Origin: Pseudomonas sivasensis
GTDB lineage: Bacteria > Pseudomonadota > Gammaproteobacteria > Pseudomonadales > Pseudomonadaceae
Reading direction: 5' to 3'
DNA: 64,000 nucleotides
NCBI RefSeq assembly: GCF_013778505.1
Contig: NZ_JAAOWU010000006.1
Span: 62,001 to 126,000 of the forward strand
In this document: in pieces, positions 47,755 to 57,133 of the stretch
Numbering within the stretch: the stretch's first letter is position 1
Layout: every line of letters begins with the position of its first letter
The notes under the pieces: model-generated
Seen by the model: the letters and a program-made list of their open reading frames with translations, nothing else
Told to the model about the DNA's origin: nothing
Database searches by the model: none
Program-made: the position numbers and the translations under genes

Positions 47755-48657
47755 ATGAGCTCAATCCTAGACCTTGAAGTTTTTGTGCGCACCGCCGACA
47801 CGGGCAGTTTGTCCGCCGCCGCGCGCGGCCTGGGGTTGACCCCTGCTGCGGCCAGCATCGCCCTCAAGCGTCTGGAAACACGGCTGGGCATCCGCCTGCT
47901 CGCGCGCTCTACCCGCAGCATGCGCCTGACCGAGGAAGGCAAGCGCTACCTGGACAGCGTGCGCGAAGCCCTGGCCGCATTGGCCGAAGGTGAACAAGCC
48001 CTCAAGCAGCACAGCCAGGGGTTGACCGGATTGCTGCAATTGGCCGCGCCGTCGGATTTTGGACGCAATGTCGTCTTGGGCTGGCTGGACGAATTCAAGG
48101 CGGAACACCCGAATATCCGCCTGCAATTGCTGCTCAACGACAGCAATGCTGACCTTTTCCGCGACACCGTCGATATCGCCCTGCGCTTCGGCGTACCCCG
48201 TGACTCCAGTCTGGTGGCACTGCCTGTCGTGCCCGGTCACCAGCGCATTGCATGTGCCAGCCCCGAGTACCTCGCGCGTCACGGCACACCCACGACGCCC
48301 GCGCAGTTGGCGCAACACAACACACTGCGGTACATGCGCCAGGGGCGCGCCAACAGTACGTGGTTCTTTCGCCAGGGCAGCGAGCTGCAGGAAGTCAACG
48401 TGACAGGCGATTACCTGAGCGACGACGGTGAAATTGTGCGGCGCTGGGCCTTGGCCGGTCACGGCATCGCCTATAAAGCCAACCTGGATATCGCCCGGGA
48501 TCTGAAGGCCGGCCGCCTGGTGCACGTGTTGCCGGATTGGCAAGGCGAACCGACGCCATTCAACCTGATGTGCCCGCACCGCCTGCAAGTGTCGGAGCGG
48601 GTAAAAGTGCTGCATCGGTTTCTCCACGTGCGCTGCCATGCGTTGCTGAGCGAATGA
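47755..48657 (+). CDS. LysR family transcriptional regulator
   Basis: 300 residues: winged helix-turn-helix (LEVFVRTADTGSLSAAARGLGLTPAAASIALKRLE, cut here in two natural helices) and the periplasmic-binding-like effector domain (LLQLAAPSDFGRNVV, VDIALRFGVPRDSSLVALPV). Resembles the CrgA/AaeR-like group. Divergent from the SDR gene, which it probably controls. AAGGA is nine bases before ATG. Confidence 0.88.
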   Translation: MSSILDLEVFVRTADTGSLSAAARGLGLTPAAASIALKRLETRLGIRLLARSTRSMRLTEEGKRYLDSVREALAALAEGEQALKQHSQGLTGLLQLAAPSDFGRNVVLGWLDEFKAEHPNIRLQLLLNDSNADLFRDTVDIALRFGVPRDSSLVALPVVPGHQRIACASPEYLARHGTPTTPAQLAQHNTLRYMRQGRANSTWFFRQGSELQEVNVTGDYLSDDGEIVRRWALAGHGIAYKANLDIARDLKAGRLVHVLPDWQGEPTPFNLMCPHRLQVSERVKVLHRFLHVRCHALLSE

Positions 48658-48738
48658 AGAAACACGCTCAGGGCTTGTTCCAGAGCCTCTGAGTCTGGTA
48701 TTGCATGGATTACGTCTCACAGCCGCAAGGAGCTTTGC

Positions 48739-49749
48739 ATGATTTACCGCACATTGGGCCAGTCCGGTTTGAAGGTCAGCGCCTTGACGCTGGGCACCAT
48801 GATGTTTGGCGAGCAGACCAATACCGAGGACTCGCTGCGCATCATCGATAAGGCCTGGGATCAGGGCATCAATTTTATCGACACGGCCGACGTATACACC
48901 GGCGGACGCTCCGAGGAACTCGTCGGCGAAGCCATTGCCCGTCACCGCCAGGATTGGGTGGTGGCGAGCAAAGTCGGTTTCGGTCCGCCGGACGGTTTGC
49001 CCAACCGCAGTGGCTTGAGTCGCAAACGGATTTTCAATGCGCTCGACGCCAGCCTGACCCGACTCGACACCGATTACCTCGACATCTACTACCTGCACCG
49101 CGAAGACCACTCGACCCCTCTGGAGGTCACGATTTCTGCGATTGGCGACTTGATCCGCCAGGGCAAGATCCGCTACTGGGGCTTATCCAACTACCGCGGT
49201 TGGCGCATTGCCGAAGTGATCCGCGTGGCCGAGCGTTTGGGCGTGGACAGGCCGGTGATCAGCCAACCGCTGTACAACATCGTCAACCGTCAGGCTGAAG
49301 CGGAGCAGATTACCGCCGCTGCCGCCTATGGCCTGGGCGTGGTGCCTTACAGCCCGCTGGCCCGAGGCGTGCTCAGCGGTAAATACGCGCCGGATGTCAC
49401 GCCAGAACCGGGCAGCCGCGCCGCACGCCAGGATAAACGTATCCTGGAAACCGAATGGCGCGTGGAGTCGCTGCGCATTGCCCAGCAAATTCAGCAATAT
49501 ACCCAGGGACGCGGTGTGGGGATCGTCGAGTTTGCCATCGCCTGGGTATTGAACAACTCTGCGGTGAGTTCGGCGATTGTCGGACCGCGTACCGAGGCCC
49601 AGTGGGATGCCTACACCGGCGCGCTGGACGTCAAGATCACGGCTGAGGATGAAGCGTTTATCGATTCATTGGTGACATCGGGGCACTCGTCCACCCCAGG
49701 GTTCAATGATGTTAGCCACTATGTCTCGGGGCGCGTCGCTCGCTCGTAG
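48739..49749 (+). CDS. aldo/keto reductase
   Basis: 336 residues of TIM-barrel aldo-keto reductase. Catalytic residues appear as D/Y in NFIDTADVYTGG, Lys in VVASKVGFG and His in YYLHREDHSTP. C-terminal NADPH site: SAIVGPRTEAQWD. It is most like the YajO/Tas group or a voltage-gated channel beta-like family; substrate unknown. It follows the LysR gene by 81 bases on the same strand. Confidence 0.87.
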   Translation: MIYRTLGQSGLKVSALTLGTMMFGEQTNTEDSLRIIDKAWDQGINFIDTADVYTGGRSEELVGEAIARHRQDWVVASKVGFGPPDGLPNRSGLSRKRIFNALDASLTRLDTDYLDIYYLHREDHSTPLEVTISAIGDLIRQGKIRYWGLSNYRGWRIAEVIRVAERLGVDRPVISQPLYNIVNRQAEAEQITAAAAYGLGVVPYSPLARGVLSGKYAPDVTPEPGSRAARQDKRILETEWRVESLRIAQQIQQYTQGRGVGIVEFAIAWVLNNSAVSSAIVGPRTEAQWDAYTGALDVKITAEDEAFIDSLVTSGHSSTPGFNDVSHYVSGRVARS

Positions 49750-49763
49750 TCGAGTGCTGTTGG

Positions 49764-49839
49764 GGCGAGCGGCAGCGGGTGTTGACCGAAAGAGGTTGCG
49801 GGGCTGCATCGCAGCCCAACACGGGCAAGCCCGCTCGCC
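49764..49839. repeat. compound REP-type structure between the AKR and permease genes
   Basis: Outer arms GGCGAGCGG (49764) and CCGCTCGCC (49831) enclose GTGTTG with CAACAC and an inner perfect hairpin GGGCTGC-ATC-GCAGCCC (49801-49817). The right arm reads GGGCAAGCCCGCTCGCCA, the core typical of Pseudomonas REP sequences. It looks like a REPIN-like double unit. Confidence 0.65.
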
Positions 49840-49969
49840 ACCGGGATAGGAGAAATTTTATGGCGTGAGAAAATTTCCCACCAATCGCCCCAAAACAGAG
49901 CAGCCGTTTCACGCCGCAAGCACCATAATGCCCGCCTCTCTTGTACAAATCGGTTTTCGCGAGGACAGC

Positions 49970-50851
49970 GTGTCTAAAGGTGTTGTGTTATCGGTCTCGG
50001 CCTCGGTGTTGTTTGCCGTGATGTATTACTTCACATCGTTGCTCACGCCGTTGAGCGGTCTGGAGATTTTCGGCTGGCGCATGCTGCTGACTGTGCCGTG
50101 CATGACGGTGTTCATGATCGTCAGCGGCGAATGGCGGCGTGTTTGGGAATTGCTGCAGGTACTGGCGGCAAAGCCTCGATTGATCGCAGGCGTCGTGTTG
50201 TCTTCGGCCTTGCTGGGCGTGCAGCTGTGGTTGTTCATGTGGGCACCGCTGAACGGGCGCAGCCTGGATGTTTCGGTGGGTTACTTTCTGCTGCCATTGA
50301 CCATGGTGCTCACCGGACGGCTGGTATGGGGTGAGCAGCTGTCCTATCTGCAAAAGATCGCAGTGTTCTTTGCAGGCCTTGGGGTACTCAACGAGTTGTA
50401 CCAAGCCGGTGGGTTTTCGTGGGCAACGCTGGTGGTGATCATTGGCTATCCGCTTTACTTCATCGTGCGCAAATACCTTAAGACCGATAACTTGGGCGGG
50501 CTCTGGCTGGATATGGCGCTGATGCTGCCGGTGGCTTGGTGGTTCGTGCAAAGCGGCGAGCAAGGTTTTGCGGTCATGGATGTGCACCCAAAGCTTTACG
50601 CATTGATTCCCATGCTGGGTCTGATCAGCGCCTCTGCATTGGTGAGCTACATCATTGCCAGCCGATTACTGTCGTTCAGCCTGTTCGGGCTGCTCAGCTA
50701 TGTCGAGCCGGTGCTCTTGCTGTTCGTAGCCTTGCTGCTGGGTGAAGGCATCAAGGCGGGCGAATGGCTGACCTATATCCCGATTTGGATCGCAGTCATG
50801 GTGCTGGTGTTCGAAGGGTTCAAGCACCTGGTACGCCAGCGCAGGGCTTGA
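49970..50851 (+). CDS. rarD: RarD-like DMT permease
   Basis: 293 residues and ten hydrophobic segments of the EamA fold; the KGVVLSVSASVLFAVMYYF start and the EIFGWRMLLTVPCM and RSLDVSVGYFLLPL segments are RarD-like. The family is annotated as chloramphenicol-sensitive protein but its substrates are unknown. Start chosen is GTG at 49970, four bases after GAGGA; the frame is open to 49865 but that part overlaps no family sequence. It ends seven bases before the convergent fimbrial operon. Confidence 0.83.
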   Translation: MSKGVVLSVSASVLFAVMYYFTSLLTPLSGLEIFGWRMLLTVPCMTVFMIVSGEWRRVWELLQVLAAKPRLIAGVVLSSALLGVQLWLFMWAPLNGRSLDVSVGYFLLPLTMVLTGRLVWGEQLSYLQKIAVFFAGLGVLNELYQAGGFSWATLVVIIGYPLYFIVRKYLKTDNLGGLWLDMALMLPVAWWFVQSGEQGFAVMDVHPKLYALIPMLGLISASALVSYIIASRLLSFSLFGLLSYVEPVLLLFVALLLGEGIKAGEWLTYIPIWIAVMVLVFEGFKHLVRQRRA

Positions 50852-50858
50852 ACCGTCT

Positions 50859-51608
50859 TCACCTGGAATTGCCCAACAGCGCCGAATGCGTTTGGGTTGC
50901 ACCTTGATCGTCAAGTGTAGTGAAGCGCACTGTTGCGCTGCCCGCCGCGCCGTGCGGCAGCCTTGGCATCGTCACGACGGCGGTGGATCGTGGTGCGATC
51001 ATCGGCGGGTCTTCGCTGTGGTATTCAACGCCCTCGCGTGTCACAACGATGCCGGACAGCGTGACGTGGTAATCGCCGGGATTATTCACGTGCAGCGTCG
51101 ACTCATCCCCGGTAACTAGTTGCCATTTCAAGTCATTAATCGAGCTTGCCGCCGTCCCCGCTAGTTGGTTCGGCCGCAAGAACAATTTAACCCGCGTACG
51201 AAATGCCAGATTCACTTGGTTATTTTGCACAGCGGGCTCGCCTGTCGGCCTGATCGCAAGCACGTTGAGCCAATACACTGATTCCCGGTCCTCGTTCGTG
51301 TGTGAAGACGATTGATAGAGCACGCGCAGCGCTCGTCCACTGCCGGCCTCCATGCGGAAAATCGGTTGAGTGACAGTGAACGGCACATCACTGTTTTCAG
51401 GTGACGCCTCGCTATCGTTGGCGTCGATCCATACCTGGACCAGCCGCGGGCCATCCGTTTCATTGGTAAGGTTGACCGTTACTTCGCGGGCTTGAGCCGG
51501 ATAGATCACACGGGTACGGTCGATGACGATTTCGCCTTGGACCAGAGGTGCCTGCAGCGCCATCAGCAGCCCTATCACGTTGAGCCGTCGCAGGAACGTC
51601 CGGCTCAT
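50859..51608 (-). CDS. periplasmic fimbrial chaperone (second, distal)
   Basis: 249 residues: signal peptide, then the PapD-like two-domain Ig fold with VIDRTRVIYPAQAREVTVNLTN, VTQPIFRMEAGSGRALRVLYQ and the subunit-binding FRTRVKLFLRP. It escorts pilin or adhesin subunits to the usher. It begins inside the adhesin stop (ATGA), like cupA5 in the P. aeruginosa CupA cluster, and may serve the adhesin in particular. Confidence 0.92.
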   Translation of the reverse strand: MSRTFLRRLNVIGLLMALQAPLVQGEIVIDRTRVIYPAQAREVTVNLTNETDGPRLVQVWIDANDSEASPENSDVPFTVTQPIFRMEAGSGRALRVLYQSSSHTNEDRESVYWLNVLAIRPTGEPAVQNNQVNLAFRTRVKLFLRPNQLAGTAASSINDLKWQLVTGDESTLHVNNPGDYHVTLSGIVVTREGVEYHSEDPPMIAPRSTAVVTMPRLPHGAAGSATVRFTTLDDQGATQTHSALLGNSR

Positions 51609-52654
51609 CGGTAACTCATCGTGAACGTTGCCACGCCATTTGCGCTGCCTGGCGCAATCGTCTGTTGTGTCTGGATATAGCGCGCAGTCAGCGGAATTTG
51701 CACCGTGCCATTGCCCGTCGTCCCCACCAGCCATTGATTAGGGTTGCCCACGCTTGAGGAGTCCGCACCGTAACGAACCAGAATATTGCCGCCGCGTACC
51801 AACTGCAGGGCCACGCCCTTGGCCTGGGAACTTGCGGTCAGGGACAGCACATCGCTGCGATTCGAGCGGGTGGTATGGTCAGTGACGGTGATAAACACAT
51901 CACGCGTGCCTCCGGTGCCGCCTTCGCACAAGAGCGTGATATTGCGGGTTACGCTGCCGGCATGACTGCCGACGCCACGGAACGCCGTAACCGGTACGCT
52001 TCCCAAAGACATCGCAATGGAGGGCGTCGAAACCCGGCATGTCGGCTTTAGCGGTGGGCTAATGACCAGCGCCTGCATATTGACCGGATGATACCCAGGG
52101 GCTGAGGTATTGGTATTTTGCACCCTGTAATGCGCGACAGTGCGTGTGGGCACAGTCCCCGGAGAAATCGCCCCTCCCGTGGCCACCAGGTAAAGCCGTC
52201 CCTGCAGGCCCCAGACAACTGGCTTGGGATACTTCACCCTGAGCAGTGATGCTGCCGATTGACCGACAGCGGCGAAGCCATGATTCGGGTCGCGGGCCAT
52301 CATTGCAAACCCAACCCCGGGCACGCCTGTGGCGAACACTGGCATGGACACACCGTTGGCGTTGAATGTCCTGCCAGTGGAGCTGGAGTTGACCGCGTTG
52401 ATCGTCGCAGTTACCCAGTGGAAATCGCTCCAGAAGTCGTAACGGCACTGCATGACACTTGCCGGTGCATTAAAGGGATAGCCTCCCGCCAAACCGATCA
52501 CTTGCCCGACCTGAGGGTTGGTCGGGGGGATGATGGGGGCAATGTTGATCGCCGTTGCCCCTTGCGGATAACAATCCCCACCTGAAAAAGCATGCGCTTG
52601 CATCGCTAGCATCCAGCCGCCCAACGTCGAGGCAGCAAGCCAAGATAAGTTCAT
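51605..52654 (-). CDS. fimbrial tip adhesin (two-domain)
   Basis: 349 residues with a signal peptide ending near AHAF. Residues about 25-200 are an unfamiliar, Gly/Pro-rich binding domain with two Cys; from about 205 a pilin domain follows (PTCRVSTPSIAMSLGSVPVTAF to the C-terminal VATFTMSYR, with the beta-zipper penultimate Tyr). This is the layout of FimH-type adhesins. It has AGAGGAC before ATG and overlaps the second chaperone by four bases. Confidence 0.88.
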   Translation of the reverse strand: MNLSWLAASTLGGWMLAMQAHAFSGGDCYPQGATAINIAPIIPPTNPQVGQVIGLAGGYPFNAPASVMQCRYDFWSDFHWVTATINAVNSSSTGRTFNANGVSMPVFATGVPGVGFAMMARDPNHGFAAVGQSAASLLRVKYPKPVVWGLQGRLYLVATGGAISPGTVPTRTVAHYRVQNTNTSAPGYHPVNMQALVISPPLKPTCRVSTPSIAMSLGSVPVTAFRGVGSHAGSVTRNITLLCEGGTGGTRDVFITVTDHTTRSNRSDVLSLTASSQAKGVALQLVRGGNILVRYGADSSSVGNPNQWLVGTTGNGTVQIPLTARYIQTQQTIAPGSANGVATFTMSYR

Positions 52655-52698
52655 TCAAAAGTCCTCTGCTGGTGCCCCACAGATGTGGCACCGAATAT

Positions 52699-55383
52699 TC
52701 ACGGGTGCCGTTCAATACTGCCGGCTACTTGGCGAACCGAGCTGGGTACGCACAACCCTTGGAGATAGTCGACGTCTTGCTGGCGGCTGTTCGCGGCATG
52801 CGCAGCCATCTGGTAGTGGACGTCGCATCGTTCAGAAATTTTTTCACCCCATTTGACGATCAACGTGCCGGCAGCCGGGATATCGCGCACAAAAGCTTTG
52901 CTGGCTTGGCCCACTACGCCGACTTCCCGGCCTTGCTGGTCCAGAACCTGAGCCGCAAATGGCAGCGGCGTGCCATTCTGCTGTTTGGCCTGGACGATCA
53001 CCGCCCGCCCGCTGACGGTCTTGAACTCCACCAATTGCACTGCACCGAGGGTTGGAACGATATCCAGGCTCGACTCTTGAAGCTCCACGTCCATGGACAT
53101 GCCTTGTGGATCAACACTCACCGTATTGTTTTGGAATGCCCTGAGTGACGGAACCACGGCATACCCGCTGCTATTGATGCGTGTAACACCGTCGTGGCCC
53201 AACACTGCGCCTTCGGCATCCGGCACATGAACCAGCGCAGAGGCCTCTCCCAGGCTTTGCGAAAACGTCACGCCGCCAGCGTGAGCGACGATGCCGCCAT
53301 CGGCGCCAAATGAAAGCTGGGATCTATCGCGGCTCTGACCATAGCCTGCACGCACGCTGGCAGAACCGGTGCGGTACCCTGCGTGGGTGTTAAGTTGCCT
53401 GGAACTCGATTGATCACTGGTCGCGCGGCTGGCGGAAAAACCGTAGTCGAACTCGGCGTTCTCGCCCAGGAAGCCGTTGATGCCCACTTGCTGCTGGCTG
53501 CCCCGTGTATCGCCACTGTCCCGAGACAGCGAAGTATTGATGGTCGGCGACCTCGGTTCGCTCCCCAGCGGCATCGATAACGTCAGCATGTAGCGGTTAT
53601 CGATGCGCCCGGGTTGGCCGATACGCCCGAAAAACACATCGTCACTGAGCTCGCTTTGAGTCAGTTGTCGCGTGTCCTGGACCCTTGAGCGCTGCGCCGA
53701 GAGGTTCCAGTTGACCTTGTTCCAGGTCGAGCCGTAACTGGCGGTGAATGAAACCTGGCGCCCTTCCTGCCCGCCCCAATAGTCGACAGAGCTGCCGTAC
53801 AGGCTCAAGGTGCCTATGCCCAACTGCTGGCTGATGGTCAGGTCGAGCCGACTTTTTTGCCGGGCATAACCGTTGACATCACCGGACTGGCGAGCGATTT
53901 CACGCACATTCAGTGCATCCGGAAGGTTCAGGTAACCCTCTGTAGAGAACCGGTATGCACCCAGCGCAAAATGCGTACCCGAGGCGGGCAGACTTTTGTT
54001 GTAGCCCACGCCCAGGCTTTGGCCGGACAGGCGTCCATGATCAGCCACCTTGGTATGCGAGGTGGCGCCGTCCAGCGAGAAAGCACCGATGGACGTATTC
54101 AATGCAATACCGATCTTGCCCTGCTCATAACCGTTGGAAAGACTGCCGCCGCCATACACCGTCAAGTCATCGGTCAAGCCGTGTTGGAGAGTGCCTTGAA
54201 AGACGTTTGCGCCCTTGGCATCGATGCCCTTTTGCTGCACCTCACCCAAGGTGGCGCTGTATTTTGTCGTGTCGGCCCGCAGTAATTCCGGGGCCACCGA
54301 GTACGGCACGACGAAGGTGTTTCGGCGCCCGTCGACTTCCGTCACGCTGACGATCAAATCACCGCCATAACCCGTGGCATGCAAATCACTGATGACAAAA
54401 GGGCCAGGCGCGACTGTCGTCTCATAAATGGTGTACCCGTTCTGGCTGACAGTGACCGTTGCATTACTGTCGGCGACACCGCGTACCTGCGGTGCATAAC
54501 CTTGCTGCGTCTGCGGACGCATGCGGTCGTCGGTTGCCAGGCTTACGCCTCGCACGCGTACCCCGTCGACAATCTGTCCGTTGCTGAAGGTGTCTCCAAT
54601 AGTGAGTTGTGATTGCCAGGGGATGATGCTGCGCTGCACATAAGTGGACGTGTTCTGATAAGTCTCAAACCCTGTGCGGTTGCTCCAGGCTTGGGCACCT
54701 TGGTGCCGCAAGCGCCAGGCGCCCAGATTAATCCCCGCATTGAGGCCCAGGTAAGTGCGACCGTCGCCTTCACCAGCGGTGACCGCATTGGTACTGAAGT
54801 TGTAATTGAGCAGCCCGGCGGTAATGCCCTCATCCAACAACTCGGGGTCAATGTAGCCGCGCATCGACCGGTTCATGTAGGCCTGCGGCACGCTGGCGGC
54901 TAACTCAAGGGCGCCCGGATCGAACGAGCTGGACGCCATCGGAATCCACTGCCCCAGGTCGCCGCAATACTGGCCGGCTGCGGCAGGGTTCGCGAGCTCG
55001 CGCCCACGGGTATCGGTATCGACTTTATCCATCGCGATACCGATTTTTTCCAATACTTCGCGACTCAAACACGGCTGCGCACCGGTCTTTGCGTGGGCCG
55101 CGACGAACTCCACCTCCCTGCGCCCCAAAGCCTGGCCGTTGACCACGATATCTATGCGATATAGGCCAGGACTCATCTGGTTGCCGGTATTGAACCGTGA
55201 CATGTCAACCGACGATGCCAGGCCGCTGGAGAATGCGTTCAGATCAAAGCTCAACTCAGACGCAAGCGCGGAATCGCTTGCGATTACGGCCGCACTCATC
55301 AAACCGCCCAACATCATCTTTCGATGCTGGAATGGCAAAATCGGGGCGCAACGATGCACCCGTACTTGGATGTGACTAGGCAT
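52699..55383 (-). CDS. outer-membrane fimbrial usher
   Basis: 894 residues with a signal peptide (cleavage near ALAS/EL) and the FimD/PapC order: N-terminal periplasmic domain with FNTGNQMSPGLYRIDIVVNG, 24-strand barrel with plug (YAPQVRGVADSNATVTVSQNGYTIYE), and the C-terminal periplasmic domains with LPFAAQVLDQQGREVGVVGQASKAFV and the Cys pair at the end (CDVHYQM ... YLQGLC). It secretes and assembles the pilus. The start at 55383 is weakly supported by its ribosome site; the signal peptide is unusually long at its N-region. Confidence 0.94.
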   Translation of the reverse strand: MPSHIQVRVHRCAPILPFQHRKMMLGGLMSAAVIASDSALASELSFDLNAFSSGLASSVDMSRFNTGNQMSPGLYRIDIVVNGQALGRREVEFVAAHAKTGAQPCLSREVLEKIGIAMDKVDTDTRGRELANPAAAGQYCGDLGQWIPMASSSFDPGALELAASVPQAYMNRSMRGYIDPELLDEGITAGLLNYNFSTNAVTAGEGDGRTYLGLNAGINLGAWRLRHQGAQAWSNRTGFETYQNTSTYVQRSIIPWQSQLTIGDTFSNGQIVDGVRVRGVSLATDDRMRPQTQQGYAPQVRGVADSNATVTVSQNGYTIYETTVAPGPFVISDLHATGYGGDLIVSVTEVDGRRNTFVVPYSVAPELLRADTTKYSATLGEVQQKGIDAKGANVFQGTLQHGLTDDLTVYGGGSLSNGYEQGKIGIALNTSIGAFSLDGATSHTKVADHGRLSGQSLGVGYNKSLPASGTHFALGAYRFSTEGYLNLPDALNVREIARQSGDVNGYARQKSRLDLTISQQLGIGTLSLYGSSVDYWGGQEGRQVSFTASYGSTWNKVNWNLSAQRSRVQDTRQLTQSELSDDVFFGRIGQPGRIDNRYMLTLSMPLGSEPRSPTINTSLSRDSGDTRGSQQQVGINGFLGENAEFDYGFSASRATSDQSSSRQLNTHAGYRTGSASVRAGYGQSRDRSQLSFGADGGIVAHAGGVTFSQSLGEASALVHVPDAEGAVLGHDGVTRINSSGYAVVPSLRAFQNNTVSVDPQGMSMDVELQESSLDIVPTLGAVQLVEFKTVSGRAVIVQAKQQNGTPLPFAAQVLDQQGREVGVVGQASKAFVRDIPAAGTLIVKWGEKISERCDVHYQMAAHAANSRQQDVDYLQGLCVPSSVRQVAGSIERHP

Positions 55384-55451
55384 AGTTATGACTTCAGTGG
55401 ACGCTGAGAAATGTACGTTTGCTTGCGATCAGCAACGTTCCGGGGACGCGT

Positions 55452-56243
55452 TCAGCGATGCAATACAGCAGGCTGCGCCGATGAAAAGCTGCCGAAATCG
55501 TTGATGTAGGTGAAATTCACCCGCGCATCGGCGGGTATTACCTTCGCGGCGTTCGGCACCGGCAACTTCAACGTGCCTCCCGGTTCCACCATCGCTTCGG
55601 GCAGTGACAATTTTTTCGCGTCGGGATGGGAGCCCATAAGCAGGTAAATGTCGTTGAAGGTGACGTGATAAGCCGAAGGGTTGTGCACCTGTATCACGGT
55701 GTCTTGGGCGACCTGCTCCAGGGACCAGCGCAACAGCCCTGGCGCCTCCTCGGGTGTTCCAGATAACTGCGCCGGGCGAAAAAACACCTTGGTGCGGATA
55801 CGGAACGCAAACTTGAAGTGATTCCGCTGGCTGTCTTCGAGGGTGGGATCAAACTCATTGGTGGCGCCCGGCACTTCAAGTACGTTCAACCAAAACAGCG
55901 ACTCTCTATCCGCAGGTAGCGGTGCCTTGGTGTAGGACAAGCGCATGAACTGGCTTTTGCCGGCGTCCAGGCGAAATACCGGGGGAGACAGCACGAAAGG
56001 CACATCGCTCAGTGTCGGCGCTGCCTCGGCATCACCTGCGTCCAGCCACGCCTGGACCAGACGGGGTGCGTGTTTGTCATCATTGGTCACTCGTATGGTG
56101 ACCTCGCGTCGCTGCTCGGGGTAAATCTGTCGCGTACCGTCGATAACTACCCCCGCGTGCGCCGCATGCGAGGCTATGCACAAGGCCAGACTCAGCGCGA
56201 CGGACACCACGCGATGACTTAAGAACATCATTAAATCCTGCAT
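55452..56243 (-). CDS. periplasmic fimbrial chaperone (first)
   Basis: 263 residues, signal peptide (cleavage near AAHA/GV), PapD-like domains with VIDGTRQIYPEQRREVTIRVTN, LSPPVFRLDAGKSQFMRLSY and FRIRTKVFFRP. The gene lies after the pilin gene and before the usher gene, as cupA2 does. The start at 56243 has AAGGA eight bases upstream. It is clearly a paralogue of the distal chaperone, so the operon carries two. Confidence 0.93.
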   Translation of the reverse strand: MQDLMMFLSHRVVSVALSLALCIASHAAHAGVVIDGTRQIYPEQRREVTIRVTNDDKHAPRLVQAWLDAGDAEAAPTLSDVPFVLSPPVFRLDAGKSQFMRLSYTKAPLPADRESLFWLNVLEVPGATNEFDPTLEDSQRNHFKFAFRIRTKVFFRPAQLSGTPEEAPGLLRWSLEQVAQDTVIQVHNPSAYHVTFNDIYLLMGSHPDAKKLSLPEAMVEPGGTLKLPVPNAAKVIPADARVNFTYINDFGSFSSAQPAVLHR

Positions 56244-56336
56244 CGGGTAATCCTTGAAAACAGTTGTCCTGCGCCCGACCGCAGGGTCGAGCGAGGATCT
56301 CAGGCAACAAACGCAATGGTTATCAGCGCGGCTGCA

Positions 56337-56900
56337 TCAAGGAAAGGTGACCGAGTACTGCACGCTGCTGGTGACATTGCCCGCGCCTGCCGCTCCGCCA
56401 TTGGCGATGTAGCGTGCGTAGAACGGTAAGGTCGCCAGACCATTGGTCACGGTGGCAACGGTTGAGTTATTACCTACGCGCAAGTCCATTGGCGTGTTGG
56501 AAGCGCCATCGAGAATTTGTACCTCCACCCGCGAGGCGGGTGTTGCAGTGGCGGTATTACGCAGGTTGCCGGTTGCCGGGTTGATGCCAGGGCTGGTCGG
56601 CTCGTAACGTACGGCGACCTTGGTACCGTTCGGGCATCCGCCCGAGCCGCCCACATAGACAAAGTAGCGCTTGCTGCCGGCCGTATCGCCTGCGGCCTTG
56701 AGGGCCGAGGTTTGCACGCGATCAAGAACGACCGGGAAGTTGGCACCTGAACCTGGCGAGGCTCCGGTGCCGCCGCTGATGGTGCAGGTAGTGCCACTGA
56801 CCGAGCCGGTGATCGTGATGGTACCGTCTGCTGCATAAGCGGAGCTGGCAGCGAAGCCGCACAAAGCCAGCACTGCAGCCGCCAGAGTGTGTTTTGTCAT
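56337..56900 (-). CDS. major fimbrial subunit (pilin)
   Basis: 187 residues with a signal peptide (cleavage near AYA/ADG). The mature part has the pilin pattern ITITGSVSGTTCTISG with an early Cys, a Gly-rich surface, a second Cys near YVGGSGGCPNG and the C-terminal beta-zipper SSVQYSVTFP. Start at 56900 with AAGGAAAG upstream; the frame is open to 57008. It leads the operon and its promoter should be in the 233-base gap to hppD. Confidence 0.93.
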   Translation of the reverse strand: MTKHTLAAAVLALCGFAASSAYAADGTITITGSVSGTTCTISGGTGASPGSGANFPVVLDRVQTSALKAAGDTAGSKRYFVYVGGSGGCPNGTKVAVRYEPTSPGINPATGNLRNTATATPASRVEVQILDGASNTPMDLRVGNNSTVATVTNGLATLPFYARYIANGGAAGAGNVTSSVQYSVTFP

Positions 56901-57058
56901 AATCAGTCTTTCCTTAAAATTAGGGGTCGCGAAACGCACACTTATGACGCAGGAGAGGATCAGCTCTTGCGACGTCCATGGGTGGAGTCTCGTAAAATTT
57001 TGTTCCACAGCCCCAAGGAGTTGTCTGTTGCAAAACCTTTCTGACGTGTTTGGCAGGC

Positions 57059-57091
57059 AAAAAAAAAGCTCCGTACCTTTCGATACGGAGC
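57059..57091 (-). terminator. Rho-independent terminator of hppD
   Basis: Read on the minus strand, GCTCCGTA and TACGGAGC form a perfect eight-base stem around an eight-base loop, followed by nine T. It lies 43 bases after the hppD stop and separates hppD from the fimbrial operon. Confidence 0.9.
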
Positions 57092-57133
57092 ATGTTCTTG
57101 AATTGCCCGAAAAGCCTGACAGGCTTTGGATGG

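Noticed and set aside
47767..49110. 447-residue open frame antisense to LysR and the aldo-keto reductase
   Set aside because: It spans two good genes and their gap on the other strand and shows no domain.
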